A stretch of 64,000 nucleotides of DNA, taken from positions 1-64,000 of the forward strand of contig NZ_PGTO01000010.1 of the NCBI RefSeq assembly GCF_003284725.1, given 5' to 3'. Below the pieces are notes generated by a model. That model searched no databases, had not been told where the DNA came from, and saw nothing but the letters and a program-made list of their open reading frames with translations. The position numbers were made by a program, and so were the translations under genes. Below are positions 42,138 to 51,359 of this stretch, in pieces. Source of the DNA: Paramagnetospirillum kuznetsovii (GTDB lineage: Bacteria > Pseudomonadota > Alphaproteobacteria > Rhodospirillales > Magnetospirillaceae). Within the stretch, counting starts at the first letter, position 1; each line of letters opens with the position of its first letter.

Positions 42138-43446
42138 GCTTGTGGAGCGGGACGTAGTCGCGCGGCGGCGCGCCCACATACAGCTGGCGCGGACGACCGA
42201 TCTTCTGATCGGGATCGGTCAGCATCTCGTTCCACTGGGCGATCCAGCCCACGGTACGGGCCAGCGCGAACAGGCTGGTGAACATGGAGGTCGGGATGCC
42301 CATGGCGCGGAAGATGATGCCCGAATAGAAGTCCACGTTCGGGAACAGCTTGCGCTCCACGAAGTAGGGGTCGGACAGGGCGATGCGCTCCAGCTCCATG
42401 GCCAGCTTCAGCAGCGGCTCGTCATGGACGCCCAGCTCGTTCAGCACGTCATGACAGGTCTTCTGCATGATCTTGGCGCGCGGATCATAGTTCTTGTAGA
42501 CCCGGTGACCAAAGCCCATCAGACGGAAGGGATCGTCCTTGTCCTTGGCCTTGGCGATGTATTCGGGGATGCGATCGACCGAGCCGATCTCGTGCAGCAT
42601 GGCCAGCACGGCCTCGTTGGCGCCGCCATGGGCGGGGCCCCACAGCGAGGCGATGCCCGCCGCGATGCAGGCGAACGGATTGGCGCCCGACGAACCGGCC
42701 AGACGGACGGTGGAGGTGGACGCGTTCTGCTCGTGATCGGCATGCAGGACCAGGATGCGGTCCATGGCGCGGGCCAGAACCGGGCTCACCTTGTATTCCT
42801 CGCAAGGCGTGGCGAACATCATGTGCAGGAAGTTCTCGGCATAGCCCAGATTGTTGCGCGGATAGATGAAGGGCTGGCCCATGGCGTACTTATAGGTCCA
42901 GGCCACCACGGTCGGCATCTTGGCGATCAGGCGATAGCTGGCGATCATGCGGTGATGCGGATCGTTGATGTCGATGGAGTCGTGATAGAACGCCGCCATG
43001 GCGCCGACCACGCCGCACAGCACCGCCATGGGGTGCGAGTCGCGACGGAAGCCGCGGAAGAAGAAGTTGATCTGTTCATGCACCATGGAGTGGTTGGTGA
43101 TGTCCTTGACGAACTTCGCCTTCTGGGCGGTGTTGGGCAGCTCGCCCTTCAGGATGGCGTAGGCCACTTCCAGATAGTCGCCGTGCTCGGCCAGATCGGA
43201 GATGGCATAGCCGCGATGCAGCAGCACGCCGGCGTCGCCGTCGATATAGGTGATGGCGGACTTGCACGAGCCGGTGGACATATAGCCGGGATCATAGGTG
43301 AAGATGTCCTGGCTGGCGTATAGCGAGCGGATGTCGGCGACCTTGGGGCCGACGCTGCCCGACAGCAGCGGGAACTCGGTGCTCTTACCGGTGCTGTTGT
43401 TGATCAGGGTGACGGTTTCCTTGGGCGACGCGTTGTCTTTGGTCAT
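42130..43446 (-). CDS. gltA: Citrate synthase GltA
   Basis: This 438-residue type II citrate synthase condenses oxaloacetate and acetyl-CoA in the TCA cycle. Catalytic regions are present: [27 protein letters not shown] with one active-site His near residue 275, [11 protein letters not shown], and [14 protein letters not shown] with a second His near 320. An Asp in the NVDFYSG segment near 375 completes the triad. The length is usual. The gene stands 48 bp downstream of gltX on the same strand and could be co-transcribed with it. Confidence 0.98.
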   Translation of the reverse strand: MTKDNASPKETVTLINNSTGKSTEFPLLSGSVGPKVADIRSLYASQDIFTYDPGYMSTGSCKSAITYIDGDAGVLLHRGYAISDLAEHGDYLEVAYAILKGELPNTAQKAKFVKDITNHSMVHEQINFFFRGFRRDSHPMAVLCGVVGAMAAFYHDSIDINDPHHRMIASYRLIAKMPTVVAWTYKYAMGQPFIYPRNNLGYAENFLHMMFATPCEEYKVSPVLARAMDRILVLHADHEQNASTSTVRLAGSSGANPFACIAAGIASLWGPAHGGANEAVLAMLHEIGSVDRIPEYIAKAKDKDDPFRLMGFGHRVYKNYDPRAKIMQKTCHDVLNELGVHDEPLLKLAMELERIALSDPYFVERKLFPNVDFYSGIIFRAMGIPTSMFTSLFALARTVGWIAQWNEMLTDPDQKIGRPRQLYVGAPPRDYVPLHKRA

Positions 43447-43494
43447 GTCTACAATCCCCGTGTTCTGCGTTGTGTCAGCTCAAACGTGCCGCCT

Positions 43495-44928
43495 TTAGGC
43501 GGCGGTTGATTCCGAAGGCCTTGCTCCCGTGGTGGCGTCACCGATCCGGCCCAAGGTTTCGTCACGCCCCAACACCTCCATCACTTCGAAGATGGGGGGC
43601 GATACCGATGATCCGGCAAGCGCCGCCCGCAGGGGCTGCGCGATCTTGCCAAGCTTTTGCCCGCGCTCTTCCGTGAAGACGCGGGCGGTTTCCTCCAAAG
43701 CCTCGCGGCTCCAGGTCTCGAGGCCGCCGATGCGGCCGGCGAAATCGGTGAGATCGGCGCGGGACGCCGGGTCGGCCATGGTCTTGGCCGCCTTCTCGTC
43801 CAGCGCCAGCGGCCGGGCCTGGACGTAGAACAGGGCGGAATCCGCCAGTTCCAGCATGGTCTTGGCCCGTTCCTTCAATCCGGTCATGCCCAGCGCGACG
43901 CGCTTGGTCTCGGCTTCATTCAGCGACCGCGCCAGTTTGGCGGCCAGAACGGGGGCCAGCAGACCGGCGAGATAGCCGTCGTCGGCGGCGCGCATGTAAT
44001 GGCCGTTCAACTGGGTCAGCTTGACGAAGTCGAAACGCGACGGCGAGCGGCCCACCGAGTCCAGGGTGAACCATTCCTTGGCCTGCTCGGTGGAAATGAT
44101 CTCGTCGTCGCCGTGGCTCCAGCCCAGGCGCAGCAGGTAATTGCGCATGGCTTCGGGCAGGAAGCCCATGTCGCGATAGGCGTCGACGCCCAGGGCGCCG
44201 TGGCGCTTGGACAGCTTGGCGCCGTCGGGGCCATGGATCAGCGGGATATGGGCGAAGACCGGCACGTCCCAGCCGCAGGCCTTGTAAAGCTGATACTGGC
44301 GGAAGGCGTTGGTCAGGTGGTCGTCGCCGCGAATGACATGGGTGATGCCCATGTCGTGATCGTCCACCACCACCGACAGCATATAAGTGGGGGTGCCGTC
44401 GGCGCGCAGCAGGACCATGTCGTCCAACTGGTCGTTGGCGACGCGCACGTCGCCCTGGACCAGATCGGCGATGATGGTCTCGCCTTCGCTGGGCGCCCGC
44501 AGGCGGACCACAGAGGGGGTGTCCTTGGGGGCGTCGGATTCGGGCCGGTCGCGCCAGACGCCCGGATAGCGCATGGGCAGGCCCTTGGCCTTCTGCTCCT
44601 CGCGGATGGCGGTCAGCTCGTCCGGGCTGCAATAGCAGCGATAGGCCTTGCCCTCGTCCAGCAGCTTACGGGCGACCTCGGCATGGCGACCGGCGCGGGC
44701 GAACTGCATCACCGCCTCGCCGTCCCAATCGAGGCCCAGCCAGCGGATGCCGTCGAAGATGGCTTCCACCGCCGCATCGGTGGAGCGGGCCCGGTCGGTA
44801 TCTTCAATACGCAGCAAAAATTGGCCGCCATGATGGCGGGCGAACAGCCAGTTGAACAAAGCCGTGCGCCCTCCGCCGATGTGGAGGAAGCCGGTGGGAG
44901 AGGGGGCGAAACGGGTGACGACGGTCAT
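43495..44928 (-). CDS. gltX: Glutamyl-tRNA synthetase GltX
   Basis: This 477-residue class I synthetase has the HIGH-type motif [17 protein letters not shown] at residues ~6-22 and the KMSKS-type motif [11 protein letters not shown] near 245. [10 protein letters not shown] lies near 42, as in all GluRS. It charges tRNA-Glu (and in organisms without GlnRS may also charge tRNA-Gln); no glnS or gatCAB is in the window. ATG 44928 gives the expected N-terminus [10 protein letters not shown]. It is divergent from comEC across 90 bp. Confidence 0.97.
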   Translation of the reverse strand: MTVVTRFAPSPTGFLHIGGGRTALFNWLFARHHGGQFLLRIEDTDRARSTDAAVEAIFDGIRWLGLDWDGEAVMQFARAGRHAEVARKLLDEGKAYRCYCSPDELTAIREEQKAKGLPMRYPGVWRDRPESDAPKDTPSVVRLRAPSEGETIIADLVQGDVRVANDQLDDMVLLRADGTPTYMLSVVVDDHDMGITHVIRGDDHLTNAFRQYQLYKACGWDVPVFAHIPLIHGPDGAKLSKRHGALGVDAYRDMGFLPEAMRNYLLRLGWSHGDDEIISTEQAKEWFTLDSVGRSPSRFDFVKLTQLNGHYMRAADDGYLAGLLAPVLAAKLARSLNEAETKRVALGMTGLKERAKTMLELADSALFYVQARPLALDEKAAKTMADPASRADLTDFAGRIGGLETWSREALEETARVFTEERGQKLGKIAQPLRAALAGSSVSPPIFEVMEVLGRDETLGRIGDATTGARPSESTAA

Positions 44929-45018
44929 GACGGTGCGTATCGCATCCTTCACCGTGAAAGACAGAGCTGCCCTGTGTAGCATATTCTTCGGGCCGTGACA
45001 GCCCGGTGTTGGAGTCGG

Positions 45019-47244
45019 ATGGCAAAAAACCCGCCCGATAGTATGGGACTTTCCCTGGCCTTGACGCCGGTGGCAACCGACTTCCTGTCCGCCTTGGCCG
45101 AAAGGCTGCTGGCGGAGCGGGAGCGTTGGCCCTTGTGGCTGCCGGTGTTCCTGGGGGTGGGGATCGGCCTTTATTTCGCCCTCCCCGGAGAGCCGCCGTC
45201 CTGGCATGGCCCGGTCGCGCTGCTCGGCCTGATGGCCGCATTGGCGTTTTCACGCGGCCGTCTGGCCCTGTTCTTGGTGCTGGCGCCCGCGCTTGCCGTC
45301 GCCGTCGGATTCTGCGGCGCTCAACTTCGGTCCAATCTGATGGCGGCCCCGGTGGTGGAACGCCATACCGGCGCCCTGATGCTGGAAGGCGTGGTGGGCG
45401 AGGTGGAGATGCTGCCCGACGGCGGCATGCGGGTGACGCTGGCCCAGCTTTCGCTGGACAAGGAGGATGTGGTGGTGCCGACCAAGGCCCGCATCCGGGT
45501 CAAGCCGGTCAAGCCCGGCCAAGTGGCCCAGCCCATTACCGCCGGTGATCGCATCCGGGTGCGCGCCATGCTGATGCCGCCGCCGCAGCCCGCCATGCCG
45601 GGAGCCTTCGACTTCGCCCGCTTCGCGTGGTTCAAGCAATTGGGCGCGGTGGGCAGCGCGCTCGGCCAGCCGGAACTGCTGTCGGCGGGCGAGGCCAAGG
45701 GGTGGCGGGCGGACTGGACCATCGCGGTGAACGAGCTTCGCCATGCCATCACCGCCCGTATCCTGGCGGTGCTGCCCGACGATCGCGGCGCCGTCTCGGC
45801 GGCCCTGACCACCGGCGACCAGATGCCCATCTCGGCCCCCATGATGCAGGCCTACCGCGATTCCGGCCTCGCCCATATCCTGTCCATCTCGGGGTTGCAC
45901 ATTACCATGGCCGCCGGGCTGGTCTTCGTCGGACTGCGCAGCCTGATGGCGCTGATTCCCGCCCTGGCGCTGCGTTATCCCATCAAGAAATGGTCGGCCG
46001 GGCTCGCCATCCTCTTCGCCCTGTTCTACACGCTGTTGGCGGGCTCGCCCGTGCCGGCCCAGCGCTCCTTCTTCATGACCGGGCTGATCCTGCTGGCGGT
46101 GCTGCTGGACCGGGTGGCGCTGTCCATGCGGCTGGTGGCCTGGGCGGCGGTGGTGATCTTGCTGTGGGAGCCGGAAGAGCTGATCGGCCCCAGCTTCCAG
46201 ATGTCCTTCGCCGCCGTGGTCGCCCTGATCTCGGCCTACGAGACCCTGACGCCCAAGCAGGTGGCATGGCGACAGGCCCATCCCGGTTGGTTGGAAGGGG
46301 CCGGGCTGTATGTGTTCGGGGTGGTGATGAGCACCCTGATCGCCGGGACCGCCACGGCGGTCTACGGTGTCTATCACTTCAATCGCTTCGCGGTGTGGTC
46401 GGTGGTGGCCAATATGATCGCGGTGCCGCTGACCGGCTTTTGGGTCATGCCCTGGGCGCTGCTGATGTTCCTGCTGCTGCCGCTGGGGCTGGAGGAATGG
46501 GCGCTGGTTCCCATGGGCTGGGGTGTCGAGGGCGTCAATGTGGTGGCGGTGTGGGTGGCGTCCTGGCCCAGTTCGGCGGTGACGGTGCCCATCCTGCCGC
46601 AGGGCGGCATGGTGGTGTTCACCCTGGGGGGCGCTTGGCTGTGCATCTGGAAAAAGTCGTGGCGGTTCTGGGGGCTGCTCCCCATGGCGCTGGGGCTGGC
46701 CTCCATGGCGTTGGTCAGCCAGCCCGACCTGCTGGTGGACAGCCGGGGCGACGCCTTCGCCATTCGCACGGCGGATGGGCGGCTGCTGATCAACGGCAAG
46801 GGCGGCCGCATCCTCAAGGAGACCTGGACGCGGCGCGCCGGGCCGCAAGCGTCGGAATATTGGCCGAAAAAGAGTTCGTCGCGGGATGGGTTCCTGCGCT
46901 GCGATGCGTTGGGCTGTATCTGGCGCAAGGACGGCCGGGTGGTGGCGCTGGTAAAGGACGAGACGACTCCCGAGGCCGCCTGTGCCGGAGCCGATGTGGT
47001 GATCAGCAGCGTGCCGCTGCGCGGCGCTTGCCGTGGAACCAAGGTGGTGGTGGATCGCTTCGACCTGTGGCGGCGGGGGCCGCATGCCCTGTGGTTCGGC
47101 CCCGAGGGCGTCAGGATCGAGACGGTGGCGGGGTGGCAGGGCGACCGGCCCTGGGCCTGGCATCCCCATCCCCGCAAGAAGAAGGCGGAAGCGCCGGTCC
47201 GGCCGCCGGTTCAGACGGACCGGGAGGATGATGACGACGACTGA
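45019..47244 (+). CDS. comEC: ComEC/Rec2-family DNA-uptake membrane protein
   Basis: This is a 741-residue polytopic protein. It has an N-terminal membrane pair, an OB-fold-like DUF4131 region (~100-200), and the competence domain with about ten helices (~215-520) containing [11 protein letters not shown] near 290. A C-terminal soluble part (~540-690) contains [19 protein letters not shown]. In full-length ComEC this last part is a metallo-beta-lactamase nuclease; here the HxHxDH metal site is not visible, so it looks reduced. The family forms the inner-membrane DNA channel in natural transformation. The last residues are a run of acidic amino acids (DREDDDDD). GGAG sits five bases before ATG 45019. 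Confidence 0.9.
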   Translation: MAKNPPDSMGLSLALTPVATDFLSALAERLLAERERWPLWLPVFLGVGIGLYFALPGEPPSWHGPVALLGLMAALAFSRGRLALFLVLAPALAVAVGFCGAQLRSNLMAAPVVERHTGALMLEGVVGEVEMLPDGGMRVTLAQLSLDKEDVVVPTKARIRVKPVKPGQVAQPITAGDRIRVRAMLMPPPQPAMPGAFDFARFAWFKQLGAVGSALGQPELLSAGEAKGWRADWTIAVNELRHAITARILAVLPDDRGAVSAALTTGDQMPISAPMMQAYRDSGLAHILSISGLHITMAAGLVFVGLRSLMALIPALALRYPIKKWSAGLAILFALFYTLLAGSPVPAQRSFFMTGLILLAVLLDRVALSMRLVAWAAVVILLWEPEELIGPSFQMSFAAVVALISAYETLTPKQVAWRQAHPGWLEGAGLYVFGVVMSTLIAGTATAVYGVYHFNRFAVWSVVANMIAVPLTGFWVMPWALLMFLLLPLGLEEWALVPMGWGVEGVNVVAVWVASWPSSAVTVPILPQGGMVVFTLGGAWLCIWKKSWRFWGLLPMALGLASMALVSQPDLLVDSRGDAFAIRTADGRLLINGKGGRILKETWTRRAGPQASEYWPKKSSSRDGFLRCDALGCIWRKDGRVVALVKDETTPEAACAGADVVISSVPLRGACRGTKVVVDRFDLWRRGPHALWFGPEGVRIETVAGWQGDRPWAWHPHPRKKKAEAPVRPPVQTDREDDDDD

Positions 47245-47257
47245 TCACCTTTCCTCT

Positions 47258-47464
47258 TCGTCATGGCCGGGCGTGTCCCGTGGTTCCGCTTGAAAGCATT
47301 ATGAGCCGATAATCCAGACGGATGGACGTAGATACGCGGGACAAGCACGGGCATGACGGAAGGCAAAAAACCGTGTCGTCTTCTTGGTGCCCTTGGTGCC
47401 TTGGTGGTCAATACCCTCGGCAGTCGCGGATCATGTCGCCGAAATTAAACCGGCCAGCCGTGGG
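47258..47464. repeat. 207-bp dispersed repeat, copy 2
   Basis: It matches 911-1117 over its full length, beginning 14 bp after the comEC stop. It contains the reverse CCACCAAG box at 47380-47410 and ends just before the minus-strand hemerythrin-like gene. Short frames through it only translate the repeat. Confidence 0.88.
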
Positions 47465-47482
47465 ACACGCCCGGCCATGGCC

Positions 47483-47917
47483 TTACCACCCCGATTTGAC
47501 GAAAACGCCGTTCTTGCGCAGCCAATAGGGCTTCAACTTGACGTCGCTCTTGACCATGTGCTGGGCGACCCATTCCTTGACCAGGGCGGCGACCTCGCGC
47601 AGCAGTTGGGCATGGTCGCCGCCCTCGTCCAGGTCGTCGTATTGATGGCTGATCTGGCTCAGGGACCGCAACAGCGCCTCGTGTTCCTTCTTGTGAACCT
47701 CGTGAAAGGTGAAGTTGCATTCGCGCTGGACCTTGTCCTCGCGGCTGAAATTGATGGAAGCCTGTTCGTACAGGCCGGTGAGGAACAGGCCGATGGCAAT
47801 GCGCGGACCCTGGGCGCCCAGGGCCTTCTGGAAGGTATTGACGCGGTGAATCAATTGCCGGTTGGCGGCATCGATCTCCTTGTGCCCGGTGCTCATGGCG
47901 TCGCGCCAGATCAGCAT
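47483..47917 (-). CDS. Hemerythrin-like protein with altered iron-binding residues
   Basis: This 144-residue protein has the length and helix pattern of bacteriohemerythrin (MLIWRDAMSTGHKEID at the N-terminus), but two of the five His ligands are replaced. Where the family has D-x-x-H it reads IDAAN, and where it has HF-x-x-E it reads NFSRE, so both His are Asn. The later ligands remain: HKKEH and HMVKSD. It may bind one metal, a different ligand, or none. The 207-bp repeat lies 18 bp beyond its 3' end. Confidence 0.75.
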   Translation of the reverse strand: MLIWRDAMSTGHKEIDAANRQLIHRVNTFQKALGAQGPRIAIGLFLTGLYEQASINFSREDKVQRECNFTFHEVHKKEHEALLRSLSQISHQYDDLDEGGDHAQLLREVAALVKEWVAQHMVKSDVKLKPYWLRKNGVFVKSGW

Positions 47918-47994
47918 GCAATCCTCGTCGTCTATCTCATTGGTATGGAAGGTACCCGAGCGCGCCGCCGTTTACAATTCTACCGAATAATATG

Positions 47995-49251
47995 TCAGGT
48001 GAACCGTTGCATGGAAAGTCCGTCGAGGCTTACTTCGGTCGGCTTGCCGGAAATCATGGCTGCGATCAGCCGTCCCGAGCCGCAGGCCATGGTCCAGCCC
48101 AGGGTGCCGTGACCGGTGTTCAGCCAAAGATTGGAAAACGGCGTGACTCCCAGCAACGGTATGCTGTCGGGGGTGACCGGGCGCAGGCCCGCCCAAGGTT
48201 CGGCTCGCTCGAAATCGCCGCCGTCGGGAAACAGGGCGCGCGCATGGCCTAGGATCATGGCGACCCGCTTTTCGTTCAGCGACGGGTCATAGCCCGCCAT
48301 TTCGGCGGTTCCCGCGGCGCGCAGGCGATTCCCTAGGCGGGAATAGACCATTTTGTGTTCGTCGTCGGTGATGGAGACGCAAGGTGCGCCCGCATGGTTG
48401 GCCACCGGCACCGTCACGGAATAGCCCTTGGCCGGAACGATGGGCAGGCGCAGGCCCAGCGGGCGCGCCAGCAGCGTGCTGTCGCAGCCCGCCGCGAGAA
48501 CATAGGCGTCGCCGGTGACGGCTCCCGCCTCGGTGGCCAGTCCTCCCACCCGGTTGCCGTCGCGGGCGAGGCCCAGCACCGGCACGTTCCAGCGAAATTC
48601 GACGCCCTTGGCCATGGCGAGGCGCGCCAGTTCACGGGTGAATTTGTGGGCGTCGCCGCTTTCGTCGTCGGGGGTGAAGATGCCGCCCGCCAGTTGATGG
48701 GCGACTGCCCCCAGGGCGGGTTCGATGGCGACGCTTTCCGCCGCGCTCTTGGGCTGGCGGGCCAGACCATGGCGACGCATCACCTCGGCGGCGGCGCAGG
48801 CATGGTCGAATTCGCGGCCGTCGCGATAGACGTGCAGGATGCCCTGGCTCCGTTGGTCGTATTCGATCCCGGTCTCCGCGCGCAGTTGCTGAAGACAGAG
48901 CTTGGAATACAGGGCGACCCGCAGGGTGCGTTCGGTATTGGTGATGGCGCGTTCGGAGGTGCAGTTGGCGAGGAATCGCAGGCCCCAGGCCCACAGGGCC
49001 GGATCCCAGCGGCCCCAGCGGAACAGCAGCGGCGCGTCCTCGCGCCCCAGCCACTTGATCACCTTGGGAATCACGCTCGGATTGGCCCAGGGTTCGGCGT
49101 GGCAGGGCGAGACCTGTCCGCCATTGGCGAAGCTGGTTTCCAGTCCGGCGCCCTCGCGCCGCTCGACCACGACGACCTCGTGGCCTTCCTTGGCGAGATA
49201 CCAAGCGCAGGCGGTCCCAACCACTCCGGCGCCGATGACGACGACCTTCAC
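47995..49251 (-). CDS. dadA: D-amino acid dehydrogenase DadA
   Basis: This 418-residue FAD-dependent dehydrogenase oxidises D-amino acids (chiefly D-alanine) to 2-oxo acids, passing electrons to the respiratory chain. It has the N-terminal dinucleotide-binding motif VVVIGAGVVGTACAWYL (residues 2-18) and ERREGAGLETSFANGGQVSPCHAEPWANP (~30-58), characteristic of DadA. The C-terminal GLRPVTPDSIPLLG (~350) and NTGHGTLGWTMACGSGRL (~385) follow. The alanine racemase partner dadX is not adjacent. The divergent nnrDE starts 152 bp away; the gap has GC-rich imperfect repeats but no gene I can support. Confidence 0.96.
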   Translation of the reverse strand: MKVVVIGAGVVGTACAWYLAKEGHEVVVVERREGAGLETSFANGGQVSPCHAEPWANPSVIPKVIKWLGREDAPLLFRWGRWDPALWAWGLRFLANCTSERAITNTERTLRVALYSKLCLQQLRAETGIEYDQRSQGILHVYRDGREFDHACAAAEVMRRHGLARQPKSAAESVAIEPALGAVAHQLAGGIFTPDDESGDAHKFTRELARLAMAKGVEFRWNVPVLGLARDGNRVGGLATEAGAVTGDAYVLAAGCDSTLLARPLGLRLPIVPAKGYSVTVPVANHAGAPCVSITDDEHKMVYSRLGNRLRAAGTAEMAGYDPSLNEKRVAMILGHARALFPDGGDFERAEPWAGLRPVTPDSIPLLGVTPFSNLWLNTGHGTLGWTMACGSGRLIAAMISGKPTEVSLDGLSMQRFT

Positions 49252-49403
49252 CTTCCATCTCCCATTACTAGAAGCCCTCAGGCGCCGGGCGGGGCCGTCC
49301 GGCCCCTTGGCTTTCGCACCACGCGGTGCGGCGGCCTTTGGCCTTGCCTCCGAGCAAAGCTCGTCGGTCTTGGGGTGGGACAGATTTAGTGTAGGCTATC
49401 TCC

Positions 49404-50849
49404 ATGGTCAACGAACTCCTTACCGTATCCCAGATGTACCAGGCAGACCGCCTCGCCATGGCCGCTGGCGTGCCGGGCGAGCGCCTGATGGAAGCGGCCG
49501 GCTGGGCGGTGGCGCGCGAGGTTCGCAGGCGCTTTCCCAAGGGGCGGGTCGCCATCCTCTGCGGGCCGGGCAACAATGGCGGCGACGGATTCGTGGCGGC
49601 ACGGCTGCTGGAGCGCGACGGCTGGGCGGTACGCCTTGCCTTGCTGGGACGACCGGAAGCCTTGAAGGGCGATGCCGCCGTGATGGCGTCGCGGTGGCGC
49701 GGCGCGGTCGAGACGCTGTCGCCCGGCTGCCTGGACCGCTGCGACGTGGTGGTCGACGCCCTGTTCGGGGCCGGACTGGCACGGGGGTTGGATGGAATCG
49801 CCAAGGCGGTGATCGAGGAGACCCTTCGGCGGCGCCTGCCGGTCATCGCGGTGGACGTGCCCTCGGGCGTGCATGGCGATAGCGGGCAGGTGCTGGGGCT
49901 GGCGCCCGATTGCGTCGCCACAATCACCTTCTTTCGCAAGAAGCCGGGGCACTGCCTGGTGCCGGGGCGGGCCAAATGTGGTGAGGTGGTGGTGGCCGAT
50001 ATCGGCATTCCCGCCTCGGTCCTTGATGAAATCCAGCCGAGTCTGGCCGAGAACGGTCCCGGCGTCTGGCGCCTGCCCGCCTTGGCCCCGGATGGCCACA
50101 AATACGCTCGCGGCCATGTGTTGGTGGTGGGCGGCGGCGCCATGACGGGGGCGGCACGGTTGGCGGCGCGGGCGGCACGGCGGATTGGCGCCGGTCTTGT
50201 GACCATCGCGGCCCCGGCCGAGGCGCTGGTCACCTATCGCGCCGGTGATCCGGGGGCCATCGTCATCGATGCCGAGCCATTCGACGCGGTTTTGGCCGAT
50301 ACGCGGCGCAATGCGGTGGTGATCGGGCCGGGCGGCGGCGTGGGCGAAGGCTTGGCGGATCGCACTCTCGCGGCCCTAGCGGCGGGGCGGGCCTGCGTGG
50401 TGGATGCCGATGCCCTGACCAGCTTCTCGGAAGATCCGGATCGCCTGTTCAAGGCCTTGTCCGCCTCATGCGTATTGACGCCCCATGACGGCGAATTCAC
50501 CCGCCTGTTCGGGGCCGCGACCGGAAGTCGGTTGGAGCGGGCGCAAGAAGGCGCCCGGCGCTCCGGGGCCGTGCTTCTGTTGAAGGGGCCCGACACGGTC
50601 GTCGCCCATCCCGACGGCCGCGCCACCATCACCACGGACGCCTCTCCCGCTCTGGCGACCGCCGGGTCGGGCGACGTGCTGGCGGGTTTGATCGCTGGCC
50701 TGATCGCCCAGGGAATGCCCGCCTACGAGGCGGCGTCGGCGGCGGCGTGGCTGCATGGTCAGGCGGGCGCGGCGGTGGGGCCGGGCCTTATTTCCGAGGA
50801 CTTGTCCGAGGCTTTGCCGCGGGTGCTGCGGCGTCTTCGGGGCGATTGA
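49404..50849 (+). CDS. nnrDE: Bifunctional NAD(P)HX epimerase/dehydratase
   Basis: This 481-residue fusion repairs hydrated NADH and NADPH. The N-terminal YjeF epimerase domain (residues ~1-215) has CGPGNNGGDGFVAARLL near 52-68 and DALFGAGLARG near 120. The C-terminal ADP-dependent dehydratase (~225-481) is ribokinase-like, with GHVLVVGGGAMTGAARLAARAA near 235 and the VLTPHDGEFTRLFG segment near 353. TAGSGDVLAGLIAGL near 420 has the catalytic Asp. The N-terminal half fits the usual nnrE-nnrD order. The 3' end overlaps a convergent lipoprotein gene by 62 bp. Confidence 0.96.
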   Translation: MVNELLTVSQMYQADRLAMAAGVPGERLMEAAGWAVAREVRRRFPKGRVAILCGPGNNGGDGFVAARLLERDGWAVRLALLGRPEALKGDAAVMASRWRGAVETLSPGCLDRCDVVVDALFGAGLARGLDGIAKAVIEETLRRRLPVIAVDVPSGVHGDSGQVLGLAPDCVATITFFRKKPGHCLVPGRAKCGEVVVADIGIPASVLDEIQPSLAENGPGVWRLPALAPDGHKYARGHVLVVGGGAMTGAARLAARAARRIGAGLVTIAAPAEALVTYRAGDPGAIVIDAEPFDAVLADTRRNAVVIGPGGGVGEGLADRTLAALAAGRACVVDADALTSFSEDPDRLFKALSASCVLTPHDGEFTRLFGAATGSRLERAQEGARRSGAVLLLKGPDTVVAHPDGRATITTDASPALATAGSGDVLAGLIAGLIAQGMPAYEAASAAAWLHGQAGAAVGPGLISEDLSEALPRVLRRLRGD

Positions 50850-51240
50850 GCATTTCCATCAGCCGCTCGATGGCCTCGACCCGCGTCGGCGGGCGCGGCG
50901 TCACGCTGCCCGGAGGCATGGGAGGAGGATAGTCGCCCCAGCCCAAGGCCTGGATGGCGGCGATGGTGGCGATGGTTCTTTGATGATCGCGCAGGACGCG
51001 CTCGTAGGCCGTCGCGTCCATGGTTCCGGCCTTGAAGGAATCCTCGGCCCGGACCAGGGCGCCGTTCAGGGATTCCATCATGGCGGCAAGCCGGGGAGCG
51101 CCGGGTCGGTCCTTGCCCTTGGCCGGTTGCGCGGTGGCTTTGGGGGGCGAAGCCGTATCCGAGATCTGCGGCTCCATGGCGCAGGCGGAAACCGCCGCCG
51201 AAAGACACAGTGTGACGACGAATGTGATGGCGCGCGTCAT
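50788..51240 (-). CDS. Hypothetical lipoprotein
   Basis: This 150-residue protein has a lipoprotein signal (MTRAITFVVTLCLSAAVSAC, lipobox ending at Cys20 with Ala and Ser before it), a Pro/Ala-rich linker and a short helical domain (AMMESLNGALVRAEDSF, residues ~58-75). It ends in another Pro-rich, Lys/Arg-rich tail. I recognise no family. ATG 51240 has AGGGAG upstream; an in-frame start at 51261 is possible but would place residues before the signal. The last 62 bp lie on the opposite strand of the nnrDE 3' end. Confidence 0.7.
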   Translation of the reverse strand: MTRAITFVVTLCLSAAVSACAMEPQISDTASPPKATAQPAKGKDRPGAPRLAAMMESLNGALVRAEDSFKAGTMDATAYERVLRDHQRTIATIAAIQALGWGDYPPPMPPGSVTPRPPTRVEAIERLMEMLNRPEDAAAPAAKPRTSPRK

Positions 51241-51359
51241 CCTCGGACTCCCTTTAGCCATGGCCGGATCATAGGTGAATTGGGCGGATGTTTAAAGGCA
51301 AAGGGCTTGCGCAAGCGTGGCCGCGATCCGATCATATTGGAGAGAAACGGAGGCCTGTC

